Assembly: GCF_007752135.1 (NCBI RefSeq)
Contig: NZ_CP036298.1
Span: 5,146,001 to 5,210,000 of the forward strand
Source: Aureliella helgolandensis
Lineage (GTDB): Bacteria; Planctomycetota; Planctomycetia; Pirellulales; Pirellulaceae
DNA: 64,000 nucleotides
Reading direction: 5' to 3'
Part shown: piece by piece, positions 27,020 through 37,300 of the stretch
How positions within the stretch are numbered: position 1 is the first letter of the stretch
Layout: each line of letters starts with the position of its first letter
The notes under the pieces: model-generated
What the model was told of the DNA's origin: nothing
Seen by the model: only the letters and a program-made list of their open reading frames with translations
The model's database searches: none
Position numbers and translations under genes: made by a program

Positions 27020-29590
27020 ATGAGAAACGTGAACCTTTTCGCAAGCGTAGTCCTGTGCGCGTTGTGCTGTCCCGTAGCCACTAGAGCTGAAGACCTTCTT
27101 GCCTGGAAATCTCTCCCTCCATTGCCTGACGCGCTGGGGGTCGCCGGCCCCTTTGTCGGTGTGCACGGTGATGCCTTGGTCGTTGCTGGTGGTGCAAACT
27201 TCCCCAAACCAGTTTGGGAAAACGACAAGGTCTGGCACGATAAAATCTATGTGCTGACTCAGGAGGCAGGCGAGGATGTATGGCACGATGCTGGACGTCT
27301 GTCTCGGGCCGTCGCTTACGGGACCTCCGTCTCCACGCCCGACGGGATTGTCTGTATCGGCGGTAACGATGCGGAGCAGGTATTCGACCAAGTTTTCATA
27401 ATGAGTTGGGATCAACAGGAACGCTCGATTCAAACCACCCCATTGCCGTCGCTACCCCGTCCCTGCGCACATGGTGCGGCCACCCTCATTGGCAATGTCG
27501 TTTACGTTGCGGGAGGGCAAAGCGGAGCCTCACTCACCTCAGCAATGAGCAATTTCTGGTCACTCGATCTATCACTGCGGGGCACCCCACAAGCTTTCGT
27601 CTGGCAGGAGTTGCCCGCGTGTCCAGGACCTCCGCGGGCCCTCAATCTAACCGTCCACCAACACAACGGATTCAATGAATGCGTGTATGTCATCAGTGGA
27701 CGCAACGAACGCGTGCCAGAACAATTTGAATTCCTGCGAGATGTGTGGGAGTTCAATCCAAGTACACGCTCGTGGCGGCAGAGAAGCGATGTGCCGCGGT
27801 GCGTAATGGCAGGTACCGGAATCGACGTGGGGCAAAGTCATATTTTTGTGCTCAGTGGTGCCACCGAGGAACTCTTTTCGCAAACCGATGCACTGCGCGA
27901 TTCTCATCCTGGATTTATCAAACAGTCTCTTGCCTATCATACAATTACCGACACCTGGATCGAAGCGGGACCAACACCAGCAAACCAAGTGACGACCCAA
28001 GCGGTGCGTTGGGGCGATCGAATCGTTCTGCCGACCGGCGAGGTGCGGCCTCGCGTTCGGTCTGCCGAAGTGTTTGAAATTAGCACCTCCCAGCCGCAAC
28101 GAAGTTTCGGAGCAGTCAACTACTTGGTCCTATTTGCCTACTTGCTCTCGATGGTTGGAGTGGGCGTCTATTTCTCCCGCTACAACAACAGCACCGACGA
28201 CTTCTTTCGAGGAGGAAAACGCATTCCCTGGTGGGCTGCGGGTTGCAGCATTTTTGCAACCATGCTCAGCTCGCTAACCTTTACCGGCATTCCTTCGAAA
28301 GCGTTTGCACAAGACTGGGTCTACGCCGTTGGAAATTTCACGATTCCCATCGTAGCGATTGCTGCCGTCTACGTGGCAATGCCCTTTTTCCGGAGAATCG
28401 ACGCGACGAGTGCCTATGAGTATCTCGAGAAGCGTTTTAGCATGCCGGTGCGTTTGTTTGGCAGTGCGAGTTTCACGCTGTTTCACATCTTCCGCATGGC
28501 CGTAGTCATGTCACTCACTGGCCTCGCCTTGGCCGTAGCAACTCCCCTCACGCCGTCGCAATCGGTCCTATTGATGGGAGTGTTGAGTATCATCTACTGC
28601 ACTTTGGGCGGTATCGAAGCAGTCATTTGGACAGACACGATCCAGACCGTCGTGTTGTTCGGAGGTGCGACACTAGCCATCGCCTTGCTCATCGCCGGGA
28701 CGGACGGGGGCGTAGGGGGTTTCTTGTCCACCGCATCCGAGGCAGACAAGTTTACGATCGCCAATCTGCATCTCAGCCCAACGAGCGCCCAAATTGCTCT
28801 GTGGGTGATTATCGTGGGCGCAATTGGCCAGAACTTATCCTCTTACTCAGCAGACCAAGCGGTTGTGCAGCGTTATATGACCACGGCAAGCGAATCTCTT
28901 GCGGCCCGAGCAATTTGGACCAACGCAGTGCTGACCATTCCAGCCACGTTGCTGTTTTTTGGTATCGGAACCGCTCTCTTCGCATACTACCACTCGCACC
29001 CAGAGAGACTCGATCCCAACATCACCACCGACCAAGTCTTCCCCCTATTCATTGCGCGAGAGATGCCGACGGGATTAGCTGGCCTGATCGTCGCGGCTGT
29101 CTTTGCCGCAGCGCAGTCGACGGTTTCGACCAGCATGAATTCAACCGCGACGACCCTAGTGACCGACTTTCTACGACCTCTAAACTTTTGCCATTCGGAG
29201 AAACGATATTTGAGCGTGGCGCGTGGCTTGACGCTCTTCATGGGAGTGCTGGGAACGACTCTCGGATTGTTCTTTGTGGACCCCAGCATCAAATCGCTGT
29301 TCGATACTTTTGTGATTGTAATCGGCCTGTTTATGGGAGTACTTGGAGGGCTTTTCATCTTGGGAGGCCTTACGCGGAGGGCCAACGCGACCGGTGCGAT
29401 GGTCGGGGCCGGAGTCGGCGCCTTGGTAATGTTCTGCCTCTGGTATTTCACTCCGCTAAATGGGTACCTCTACACCGCTTGTGGCATGACCTCTTGCTTT
29501 ATAAGTGGTTACATAGCCAGCTGCTTGACGGGAGCGTCGGACAAAGACTTAGCGGGGCTCACGGTCTACACGATCCAACCCCACACGTAG
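27020..29590 (+). CDS. Kelch-domain mutarotase fused to SSF sodium symporter
   Basis: 856 residues from ATG 27020, chosen over TTG 26993 because AAGG lies about 7 bases upstream and a signal peptide follows ([20 protein letters not shown]). Residues 25-350 are a six-bladed Kelch propeller ([47 protein letters not shown]) like sialic-acid mutarotase NanM. Residues 365-850 are a sodium:solute symporter with about 13 membrane segments ([38 protein letters not shown]). The fusion puts the anomer-converting enzyme outside, directly before transport. The AGE epimerase follows by 57 bases, so sialic acid or N-acetylmannosamine is the best substrate guess. Codons and GC resemble the neighbours. Confidence 0.92.
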   Translation: MRNVNLFASVVLCALCCPVATRAEDLLAWKSLPPLPDALGVAGPFVGVHGDALVVAGGANFPKPVWENDKVWHDKIYVLTQEAGEDVWHDAGRLSRAVAYGTSVSTPDGIVCIGGNDAEQVFDQVFIMSWDQQERSIQTTPLPSLPRPCAHGAATLIGNVVYVAGGQSGASLTSAMSNFWSLDLSLRGTPQAFVWQELPACPGPPRALNLTVHQHNGFNECVYVISGRNERVPEQFEFLRDVWEFNPSTRSWRQRSDVPRCVMAGTGIDVGQSHIFVLSGATEELFSQTDALRDSHPGFIKQSLAYHTITDTWIEAGPTPANQVTTQAVRWGDRIVLPTGEVRPRVRSAEVFEISTSQPQRSFGAVNYLVLFAYLLSMVGVGVYFSRYNNSTDDFFRGGKRIPWWAAGCSIFATMLSSLTFTGIPSKAFAQDWVYAVGNFTIPIVAIAAVYVAMPFFRRIDATSAYEYLEKRFSMPVRLFGSASFTLFHIFRMAVVMSLTGLALAVATPLTPSQSVLLMGVLSIIYCTLGGIEAVIWTDTIQTVVLFGGATLAIALLIAGTDGGVGGFLSTASEADKFTIANLHLSPTSAQIALWVIIVGAIGQNLSSYSADQAVVQRYMTTASESLAARAIWTNAVLTIPATLLFFGIGTALFAYYHSHPERLDPNITTDQVFPLFIAREMPTGLAGLIVAAVFAAAQSTVSTSMNSTATTLVTDFLRPLNFCHSEKRYLSVARGLTLFMGVLGTTLGLFFVDPSIKSLFDTFVIVIGLFMGVLGGLFILGGLTRRANATGAMVGAGVGALVMFCLWYFTPLNGYLYTACGMTSCFISGYIASCLTGASDKDLAGLTVYTIQPHT

Positions 29591-29647
29591 ACGAACGACG
29601 CCCTTTACGGCCCGCCCCTTACCTCACAACTAGACATTTCAAGACTC

Positions 29648-30826
29648 ATGGATCAAGCGCGTATCGCAGACCTACGGCGGACCTACCGCGATGGCCTTTT
29701 AGAGGACACACTTCCGTTTTGGATTGAACACTGTGTCGACCGTGAGTTCGGCGGATTCATGATGTCGCTCGATCGCGATGGCAGCGTGATCGACACCGAC
29801 AAAGGAGTTTGGCAGCAAGCCCGATTCACGTGGCTCTTGGGGGAACTCTACAACAACGTAGAACGTCGCGGCGAGTGGCTTGAGCTGGCGATGCATGGGG
29901 CCAGCTTTCTTGACAACCACTGCTTTGATCCCACCGATGGGCGGATGTGGTTTCATGTGACGCGTCAGGGGGAGCCGATTCGAAAGCGCAGGTACGCTTT
30001 TTCCGAATGCTTCGCTGCCATCGCCTACGGCGAACTTTACCAGGCCACCGGAAATTCTGAATTCGCAGACAAAGCCACCAACGCTTTTGAACGCTTTGTC
30101 CAACACAATCTCGCCCCTCAGGGAGTCCAGCCTAAATTCACCGATGTGCGTCCCACGAAATCACTCGGCTTCCCGATGATGACCATTGTCACCGCTCAAG
30201 AGCTGCGTGGTGCCATCGACTTCCCCCAGGCTAACGAATGGATTGAACGAAGTATCCAGACCATCGAACGCGATTTTCTCAAACCGGATCTTCAATGTGT
30301 GATGGAAACGGTAGGGCAGGGCGGGCAGATCCTCGATCACTTCGACGGTCGACTCTTGAATCCAGGCCATGCGATTGAAGGAGCTTGGTTCATTATGCAT
30401 GAGGGGCACCTCCGTGGCCGACGTGATTGGGTGTCGCTTGGCTGCCAGATGCTCGACTGGAGCTGGCACAGAGGCTGGGATGCGGAGTATGGCGGCATCC
30501 TCTATTTTGTGGACATGCGGGGCTTGCCAGTGCAAGAATATTGGCATGACATGAAGTTTTGGTGGCCGCAGAACGAAGCAATTATCGCGACGCTGCTGGC
30601 CTACCACTTAACGGGAGAGGCGAAGTATGCCCACTGGCACCAGCTGGCGCATGACTGGGCCTACCAGCACTTTCCTGATCCAGAAAAAGGAGAGTGGTAC
30701 GGCTATCTTCACCGCGATGGCCGCCTGAGTTCACGACTGAAGGGCAATCTCTGGAAAGGGCCCTTTCACATGCCCCGCATGCAACTGAACTGCTGGAAAA
30801 TACTCGATCAAATGCAGCTGCGCTAG
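29648..30826 (+). CDS. AGE-family (N-acylglucosamine 2-epimerase) sugar isomerase
   Basis: 392 residues, cytoplasmic. The (alpha/alpha)6-barrel family text is clear: RRTYRDGLLEDTLPFWIEHC, GGFMMSLDRDGSVIDTDKGVWQQARFTWLLGELYN, then NPGHAIEGAWFIMHEGH and the catalytic-site segment EYWHDMKFWWPQNEAI. The two active-site His (in GHAIEG and WHDMKFWW) are present. Family members interconvert N-acetylmannosamine and N-acetylglucosamine, or epimerise mannose or cellobiose. Position directly after a NanM-like Kelch symporter favours N-acetylmannosamine. The sialic-acid aldolase gene is not in the window, so the pathway cannot be closed here. Confidence 0.93.
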   Translation: MDQARIADLRRTYRDGLLEDTLPFWIEHCVDREFGGFMMSLDRDGSVIDTDKGVWQQARFTWLLGELYNNVERRGEWLELAMHGASFLDNHCFDPTDGRMWFHVTRQGEPIRKRRYAFSECFAAIAYGELYQATGNSEFADKATNAFERFVQHNLAPQGVQPKFTDVRPTKSLGFPMMTIVTAQELRGAIDFPQANEWIERSIQTIERDFLKPDLQCVMETVGQGGQILDHFDGRLLNPGHAIEGAWFIMHEGHLRGRRDWVSLGCQMLDWSWHRGWDAEYGGILYFVDMRGLPVQEYWHDMKFWWPQNEAIIATLLAYHLTGEAKYAHWHQLAHDWAYQHFPDPEKGEWYGYLHRDGRLSSRLKGNLWKGPFHMPRMQLNCWKILDQMQLR

Positions 30827-30861
30827 CAGGGGACTCTGCAAAAAATCCTTCAGGTATGGAA

Positions 30862-31686
30862 TTAAAGCCAAGGGGCTGCCCCCTTCATCACGCGAGTCTC
30901 CGCTGGATGAATCCCCTGGCCCAACGCCGTATTCCCCAAGATGGCTTCATAGGTGCGATCAATTCCGAACCGTACCGCTGTTTCGACTTCCGTTTCTCCC
31001 AACGCAAATTTTGCGCAAATGGCTGCCGAGAGGATGCACCCCGTTCCATGCGTATTCGGTGCAGCCAACCTTGGCTGTGAAATTTTTCGTAGCTCCTGCT
31101 GCGAGTCGAGCCGCTGTGGGGAGCTCAGGATGTGCAAGGACTGTCCGTCGAGTTCACCAAACTTCATCAACACATATCCGGGGCAGAAGCGATGCAATTC
31201 TTTTAAGGCATGGAGAATCGATAGCTCATCGGTCAACTCAACGCCGGTGATTCTTTCCACCTCGAAGCGGTTGGGGGTGACCAACGTTGCTTTGGGTAGC
31301 AACTGTTCCTTGTACGCCTCAATAACGTCTTCGCTAGCGAGGAGATGCCCATGCTTGCTGACGATGACCGGGTCAACGACGAGAGGTCCCGCGTAGCCCT
31401 CCAGCTGCCGCGCAAGCTCTGTGACCACGAGTGCATTGCCCAGCGCACCGGTCTTGATCGCCAGCGGTGGAATGTCGCTCAAAACGCACTGCAGCTGCGC
31501 AGACATCAGCTCCGGAGAAAGCACTTCGACCTGCAGTACTCCCTGCGTATTCTGAACCGTCACCAGTGTTACGACCGACATCCCGTAGACTCCCAGCTGC
31601 TGGAACGTCTTGAGGTCAGCCTGCAAGCCAGCCCCTCCACTGGGGTCGGATCCTGCAATCGTCAAGGCGGTAGAGGTGCTGGACAT
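30862..31686 (-). CDS. thiD: Hydroxymethylpyrimidine/phosphomethylpyrimidine kinase
   Basis: 274 residues from ATG 31686 (MSSTSTALTIAGSDPSGG); the frame runs 84 bases further upstream without family text. The ribokinase-like fold is plain: TIAGSDPSGGAGLQADLKTFQQLG at the N-terminus (substrate loop), LVVDPVIVSKHGHLLA in the middle, and NTHGTGCILSAAICAKFALG near residue 235 (anion hole and catalytic base region). ThiD phosphorylates HMP and HMP-phosphate in thiamine synthesis. No other thiamine gene is adjacent, and I see no TPP riboswitch upstream. It is divergent from the tetR regulator, and its promoter probably lies in 31687-31840. Confidence 0.95.
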   Translation of the reverse strand: MSSTSTALTIAGSDPSGGAGLQADLKTFQQLGVYGMSVVTLVTVQNTQGVLQVEVLSPELMSAQLQCVLSDIPPLAIKTGALGNALVVTELARQLEGYAGPLVVDPVIVSKHGHLLASEDVIEAYKEQLLPKATLVTPNRFEVERITGVELTDELSILHALKELHRFCPGYVLMKFGELDGQSLHILSSPQRLDSQQELRKISQPRLAAPNTHGTGCILSAAICAKFALGETEVETAVRFGIDRTYEAILGNTALGQGIHPAETRVMKGAAPWL

Positions 31687-31848
31687 TCCAATTCTCGTCG
31701 CTGGTGAAAAGGGGAGCTGAGTCGGCGAGCCCATACTACTCACCCCTCGCCCGCTGCAACACCCCTGCACAATATCCGCTCAGGTGGGTGGTGCTCCAGC
31801 ACTGCGTCCCTCCGAGCTTGAAAAAGCGCTCCGAAACGCCTTGCCAGC

Positions 31849-31870
31849 AACTGTACTGTACCGTACAGTT
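31849..31870. promoter_or_regulatory. 22-bp palindromic operator upstream of tetR
   Basis: The half-sites AACTGTAC (31849-31856) and GTACAGTT (31863-31870) are exact complements, and the 6-base centre is broken by only one mismatched pair (positions 9 and 14). The size and symmetry match TetR/AcrR operators. It lies 70-100 bases upstream of the regulator start, in the gap shared with divergent thiD, so autoregulation of the tetR-adaptor-pump operon is likely. Confidence 0.75.
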
Positions 31871-31944
31871 CACCCATGCGGTAATTTGGATGTTGGGTGA
31901 GTAGCCCTAAGGAGTCTCGATTGAATAAGCCGGAAGGAACCAGT

Positions 31945-32544
31945 ATGCGGCTCACCGATCGCAAGCGCGCGGCCATTATCGCAGCCGCGATCGGTGCTTT
32001 TGCAGAACACGGGTTCGACAATACGAGCATGGACCAGATCGCCCAGGGTGCTGGCGCTTCCAAAACGACGGTCTACAACCATTTTCCGACTAAGGACGAT
32101 TTGTTCACCGCCATCATTCAACAAATGATTACGCAGGCGGATGTTTCGCTTGAGTATCCGTACGATGCGTCCATTCCGCTTGAACAGCAACTTAGCCATA
32201 TTGCCAAGACGATCACCTCTGCGGTGAGTGCTCCTGAATTTCAGAGCCTCGCTCGCATCGTCTTCTCGCGAATCATAGCGGCCCCGCAGTATGGCGGACT
32301 CTTAGCGGAACAAACCGACCTGCTTGATGCCAAGGTAGTAGCTTGGTTACGGGCGGCCCATCGCGACGGCCAGATAAGTGTTCCTCAACCGGAATTAGCC
32401 GCTGAACAGTTCATTGGAACCTTAGTTTCCTATGCACTATGGCTCCCCTTAATGAACTTTACCAAGAAGATGCACACGACCTCTCAGGAGGCATTCCTCA
32501 ACGAAGTCGTGACGCGATTCCTCAAAGCCTACGCACCCAAGTGA
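31945..32544 (+). CDS. TetR/AcrR family repressor of the downstream RND pump
   Basis: 199 residues from ATG 31945, with GGAAGGA at 31932-31938. TTG 31921 also has an AAGGAG 6 bases upstream and could give an 8-residue extension, so the start is ambiguous. The helix-turn-helix domain is standard: RAAIIAAAIGAFAEHGFDNTS followed by MDQIAQGAGASKTTVYNHFPTKDDLF (recognition helix ASKTTVYNHF). The C-terminal ligand domain resembles the AcrR-type TetR_C. The adaptor gene starts 12 bases after the stop, so the repressor is in the operon it controls. The palindrome at 31849-31870 is the probable operator. The inducing ligand is unknown. Confidence 0.9.
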   Translation: MRLTDRKRAAIIAAAIGAFAEHGFDNTSMDQIAQGAGASKTTVYNHFPTKDDLFTAIIQQMITQADVSLEYPYDASIPLEQQLSHIAKTITSAVSAPEFQSLARIVFSRIIAAPQYGGLLAEQTDLLDAKVVAWLRAAHRDGQISVPQPELAAEQFIGTLVSYALWLPLMNFTKKMHTTSQEAFLNEVVTRFLKAYAPK

Positions 32545-32555
32545 AGCTACCTAAT

Positions 32556-34298
32556 ATGACGAACCAACCTTCCGCTGGGATGACTCTAGCTCTCTGCGTT
32601 GCGTTGTCCACTTTAACCGCCTGTCAGCCTGAGGCGAGGGAATTGGCCCCGAAGGCCCCGCGGCCTGTAACCACGCTGAGATTGGAGAAGGGCATTCCGG
32701 AATCGAGCAATTATGCGACGGCCAATGTCAGTTCTTGGAAGACCGAAAATCTGGGATTCGAAGTGAGTGGTCGACTGCAGTGGGTTATTGAGCCCAGCAA
32801 AAATATCAAGGGGACGGTTTCGACACCCGAGGGAGAGGTTTTGCAACTCGGTACACCGTTAGCGCAGATCGACCCCGCTCGCTACTTGATCGCAGTCGAC
32901 TCTGCCCTGGCAGATTTAGAGGTTGCCAAGCTCAAGGAAGAGAGCATCAGAATACGGCTCGAAGAATCGCTACCGGTTGAGATCGAATCTGCCACGGCAA
33001 ATCTGGAATTAGCCCGCACTGAGCTGGAACGCATGGATCTGCTGGTGCAACAAAACTCGATTTCTCGGTCGGAGTTTGACCAAGCTGAGAACTTGTTGCA
33101 AATCCGCGATGCTGATTTGAAAGCACTGTTGGCCAACTCTAAACAAGCGAAAGCGGAACTCCTTGCCGCTGCTTCCGAGATAGGGCGGGCCGAGCAAGTT
33201 CTCAAAGATACGCAAAGAGATTTAGCCAACACAACATTGTATGGTTCCTACAACGGCCAGGTGGCCAAGGTCATGGTGGTGCCAGGTAGTGTCGTTACCG
33301 CGGGTTCACCCGTTCTAACACTGCAAATGACCAACCCCATTAAGGCTGAGATTGAATTGTCCGTCGATCAGTCGCGAGCCTTGCGGCGACAACGCTCCTT
33401 ACCAGTCTCGTTTACGTTGCCCGACGGTTGCGAACGGCATGAGAATGCATTGGTGTACAACATTGAATCGAGTGCCGACTCGGCTACGCGGACATTCACG
33501 ATGACCCTGTTGATGATGAATGAACCGTTTCGAGATGCGCTACCCGGCATCGAAGACGACCGTCACGTGGCGCGTGCTCAGGACATTTGGCCAATTCAAC
33601 TGAACAAATTGATTGGTGCCGATGAAGACCTGTTGTTGATCGAAGAAACCTCCATTCTGCGAGATGATCAAGGGGCTTATTTTTACATCGCGGAAAATGC
33701 GAGACTGCGAGACGTATTGCCTAAGGTCTTCCACGTCCGCAAGGTGCGCATCCTCGAAAATGATCTTCGCATTCCGTTCCTCGGCAACTGGATTTTCCGC
33801 TCGGTCACGCTGAAAAACAGCTCCACCAGCCAAGACGAATCCCTGCCCCACGCGACTCACTCCGAATCTCTGCCGTCGGCGGCAAAAGCTCCGGCAGAGG
33901 TCACTCCGACATCCATGTACGTTGGAAAAATCGAAACGAATGGAACGTCCCCCGAAGCCTGGACAGGCGATCGAGTCATTCTGGAATCAGGAATTCAGTG
34001 GATGTTGCGTCCTGGAGATTTGCTCACGGCCAATCTCTCCCCCAATGATGTACCACTGGGATTCTACGTCCCCATCGAAGCAATTTACGAAGAGTCGGAG
34101 AGTGCCTATATCTTCATAGCGGACGACCTCAAGGCACGCCAGTTGCAAGTCGAATTGGTGCCGGCAAAGAATCTCGATGCGGGTGAGATGATCCAAATCG
34201 TTTCACCGGAATTGTCTAGTGGGATGCAGATCATTGTAGGAGGTGTCCACTTTCTTCAGGATGGGCAACCGATCCGCGTGGTTCACGAATCAAATTAA
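32556..34298 (+). CDS. RND efflux periplasmic adaptor lipoprotein (long form)
   Basis: 580 residues from ATG 32556. A lipoprotein signal ends in LSTLTACQPEA (Cys near 24). Residues 40-270 hold the barrel-sandwich and a coiled-coil hairpin (heptads such as SISRSEFDQAENLLQIRDADL), followed by the second half-lipoyl text NTTLYGSYNGQVAKVMVVPGSVV. A beta-barrel segment follows (IELSVDQSRAL). The C-terminal half is unusually long for an AcrA-type adaptor (normally near 380-400) and repeats membrane-proximal-domain-like text twice (LIEETSILRDDQGAYFYIAE and IEAIYEESESAYIFIADD). It sits between the repressor and the pump. No outer-membrane channel gene is present, so a TolC-type partner must be elsewhere. 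Confidence 0.88.
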   Translation: MTNQPSAGMTLALCVALSTLTACQPEARELAPKAPRPVTTLRLEKGIPESSNYATANVSSWKTENLGFEVSGRLQWVIEPSKNIKGTVSTPEGEVLQLGTPLAQIDPARYLIAVDSALADLEVAKLKEESIRIRLEESLPVEIESATANLELARTELERMDLLVQQNSISRSEFDQAENLLQIRDADLKALLANSKQAKAELLAAASEIGRAEQVLKDTQRDLANTTLYGSYNGQVAKVMVVPGSVVTAGSPVLTLQMTNPIKAEIELSVDQSRALRRQRSLPVSFTLPDGCERHENALVYNIESSADSATRTFTMTLLMMNEPFRDALPGIEDDRHVARAQDIWPIQLNKLIGADEDLLLIEETSILRDDQGAYFYIAENARLRDVLPKVFHVRKVRILENDLRIPFLGNWIFRSVTLKNSSTSQDESLPHATHSESLPSAAKAPAEVTPTSMYVGKIETNGTSPEAWTGDRVILESGIQWMLRPGDLLTANLSPNDVPLGFYVPIEAIYEESESAYIFIADDLKARQLQVELVPAKNLDAGEMIQIVSPELSSGMQIIVGGVHFLQDGQPIRVVHESN

Positions 34299-34360
34299 GC
34301 ACCATCTCTTCAGTATTCTCCCTCTCCTCTCGTCCTCAGCAAATTAAGCAGTTGCAACGC

Positions 34361-37300
34361 ATGTCACTACCTGCCTGGGCGGTCAAGTACCAGCCAATTG
34401 TCATTTCGCTCGTATTGCTAGCGATGGCATGGGGGACCGTAACTTACCTCACCATGCCTCGCCGAGAGGACCCTGAGTTCACGATCCGCGTGTGCGTAAT
34501 CACCACGGCTTGGCCAGGTGCCAGTGCGGAGACTGTCGAAGAACTGATCACGGACAAAATCGAGCAGAGCGTTACTAGCATCGAAGAAGTCCACTTGACT
34601 CGCTCAACGACATTGACGGGGCAGTCGACCGTGTTTGTGGAGCTAGAGGACAACATCCCTCCCGCTGATATTCAAAACGTCTGGGACAAAGTTCGCGCTC
34701 GAGTGGACTTGGTTCCCATGCCAGACGAAGATGTGCGGCCAATTGTCAATGACGAGTTCGGAGACACGGCCGTCCTCGTGTTAGCGATCCACCAGATACC
34801 AACTCATGGACGCACGACGGTTAGACCGAGTGATACCTATTCAGCGCGTGAGCTAGAGATTTGCGCAGAAGACATCCAGGATGCACTCCGCCTGCTTCCC
34901 GGTGTCGCCAAGGTGGATATGTTTGGTGCCCGGCAAGAAGCGGTTTACATTGAGACCGACTTCGGCAACTGGGCTCAACTCAATTTCACAACCCAGCAGC
35001 TCGATGACTTGGCGCGCCAACGCAATGCCATCGAGGCAGGTGGTGCTTTGGACACTCCCTCGGGACACTTCACCATCGAGGCAGGAGACGAGTTCAATGC
35101 GGTTACCGAAATCAAGCATATTGCCAGTACTGTTAAAACCGCCAACGACACCAATAGCCTTCCGTTGTCCAGTCTCGGATTAACAGTCACCCGGGATCTG
35201 GAGGATCCTCCCAGCTACATTTGCCGCATGGGCGACGCCAGTCTGTCTCAACCGGCTGTAATGTTGGGACTTACCATGAAGTCTGGGTCGAACATTGTCG
35301 ATGTGTGCGAAACGGCAAAACGGCGTATACAGCAGCTAATCGACGTCGACCAACGCCTGCCTCCCGACGTTGCAGTCACTGCGATTTCCGATCAATCGGA
35401 GAGTGTTGCCAAAAAAATCAACGACGTCGTAATCAACGTTTTTGAAGCGGTGTTGATCGTTGTCATCGTCGTCTACTTGGTCGTTGGATTTCGTGCATCG
35501 TTTGTCATGGCTGCCAATATTCCGTTGGTGGTAGTCATCGCCATCGGTTTGATCTCCCTGTTTGGCGTGCAACTAGAACAAATCTCCTTGGCTGCCCTCA
35601 TTATCTCATTGGGCTTACTGGTCGATAATGCGGTGCAAGTTTGCGATCAGACTCGAACCAATCAGATAGCAGGCATGGCCCCCTTCGCAGCTGCAATCGA
35701 TGGTGCCAATACGCTGGCGATTCCCATGCTGGTTGGTACACTTACAACCATGGCAGCCTTCATTCCCATGCTGTTTTCTTTGGAGGGCGGTGGCAAGGAA
35801 TATGTCTATAGCTTACCTGTTACCGTCTCGACGACACTGGCGTTGAGCTGGCTGTTGGCGATGACTCTGTGTGTCATCCTGGCTGGGATCTTCATTCGCG
35901 CTCCTCGAGCAGGCGAATCAGGCTCCCCAGTCATCGCCCTGCTCAAGCGCATGCGATCCCTATTCCGCCGCAAGTCCGCCCAACAGTCGCCACCGCGTCA
36001 GGCCAATCTCGCATTCTGGCTATACGAGATTTTGGGAGGAATCGCAATTCGTGCCAAATGGGCAACCGCCTTCGCCACGCTCGCTTTGATGGTAGGGATC
36101 ATGTGCCTGCCAGTAAGTTCAGAGTTTTTTCCCGATGCGGCGGGAACGCAGTTCGCCGTGAAAATCATTTTGCCGGAAACGGCCACCATTAAGCAAACGG
36201 ATCAAGTGGCTCTCCAGGTCGAAGCTATTATCCGCCAGCTAAGCGATGAGGGGGCCCCAACGACTCCTCGCCTGCGTACCATGCGCACCATGGTTGGAGG
36301 TGGTGGCTCGCGTTGGCACTTGGGATGGAATCCCGAGCCCAAGACGCGTTCCTTCGCCGAGATATTAGTTCGTACAACGCCAGACACCAACACGAAACAA
36401 TATGCCCAGCGGATACGAGAAGTCTGCGAACGCGGTGCGAAGGAGCTAGGTATTGAGCCCATCGTCGGAGCCCGCGTTGTCCCAGTTCGCCTCGCACTTG
36501 GCCCCCCCGCAGATCCGCTCGTGTTCCGTATCGCCGGAAACGGCTTTGCCGACCCACAAGTTTTGAAAAGAGCTGCAGAAGATTTGAAGGGGATAGTGAT
36601 GCAGCAGCCTGAAACGTGGGATGTCAGCGACTCTTGGGGCGTGAGTGGACTCCAAGTACGGATTGACGTCGATCAAAATCGAGCGGTGTTGGCGGGTGTT
36701 ACCAATTCACAAGTCGCCAGCACTCTTAATTCATTCTACTCGGGCCTGCAGCTGACAACCTTTCGGGAGGGAGACCACAATGTCCCTGTCTACTTCCGCT
36801 TAAAAAGCGCGGCGAGACTCTCCATTCGTGGCCTGCAATCAGCCTATGTAGAGGGAGACAACGGCAAGATCCCGCTAGCCTCTATCGCAGAGCTCTCGCC
36901 GGAATTCGTACTCGCCAAAATCGAGCGCCGCAACATGAACCGCACCATCGAAGTGCGTTCTCAGATGGAACCAGGTGTCACGGGTAACGACGTCGTTGCT
37001 CGCGTGCTAAAGTCAGATGCGTTACGGGAGCTGGAATCCAAATTGCCAAACGGATATTGGATTGAACCAGGTGGTGCCTTTGAAGAGAGCCGCGAAGCCG
37101 GTGGACAAATGATGAAGTCCTTTGGAATCTCTTTGCTCTTGATTGTCCTCTGCCTGATCTTCCAATACAACGGATGGTCCAAGCCGCTACTCATCCTGTC
37201 CACCTTGCCGCTGGCACTCGTTGGAGCTTGGTTGGGCCTCTACCTATCGGATAAATCCTTAGGATTTATGCCACAGCTAGGGATCCTCGCACTCTTTGGA

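Noticed and set aside
28627-29727. 366-residue plus-strand frame overlapping the Kelch-SSF and AGE genes
   Set aside because: It overlaps two well-supported genes in another frame, has no family text and is Arg/His/Ser-rich as expected for a shadow.
31687-31848. TPP riboswitch upstream of thiD
   Set aside because: I looked for the conserved CUGAGA and ACCUGAU elements on the minus strand and did not see a convincing arrangement.
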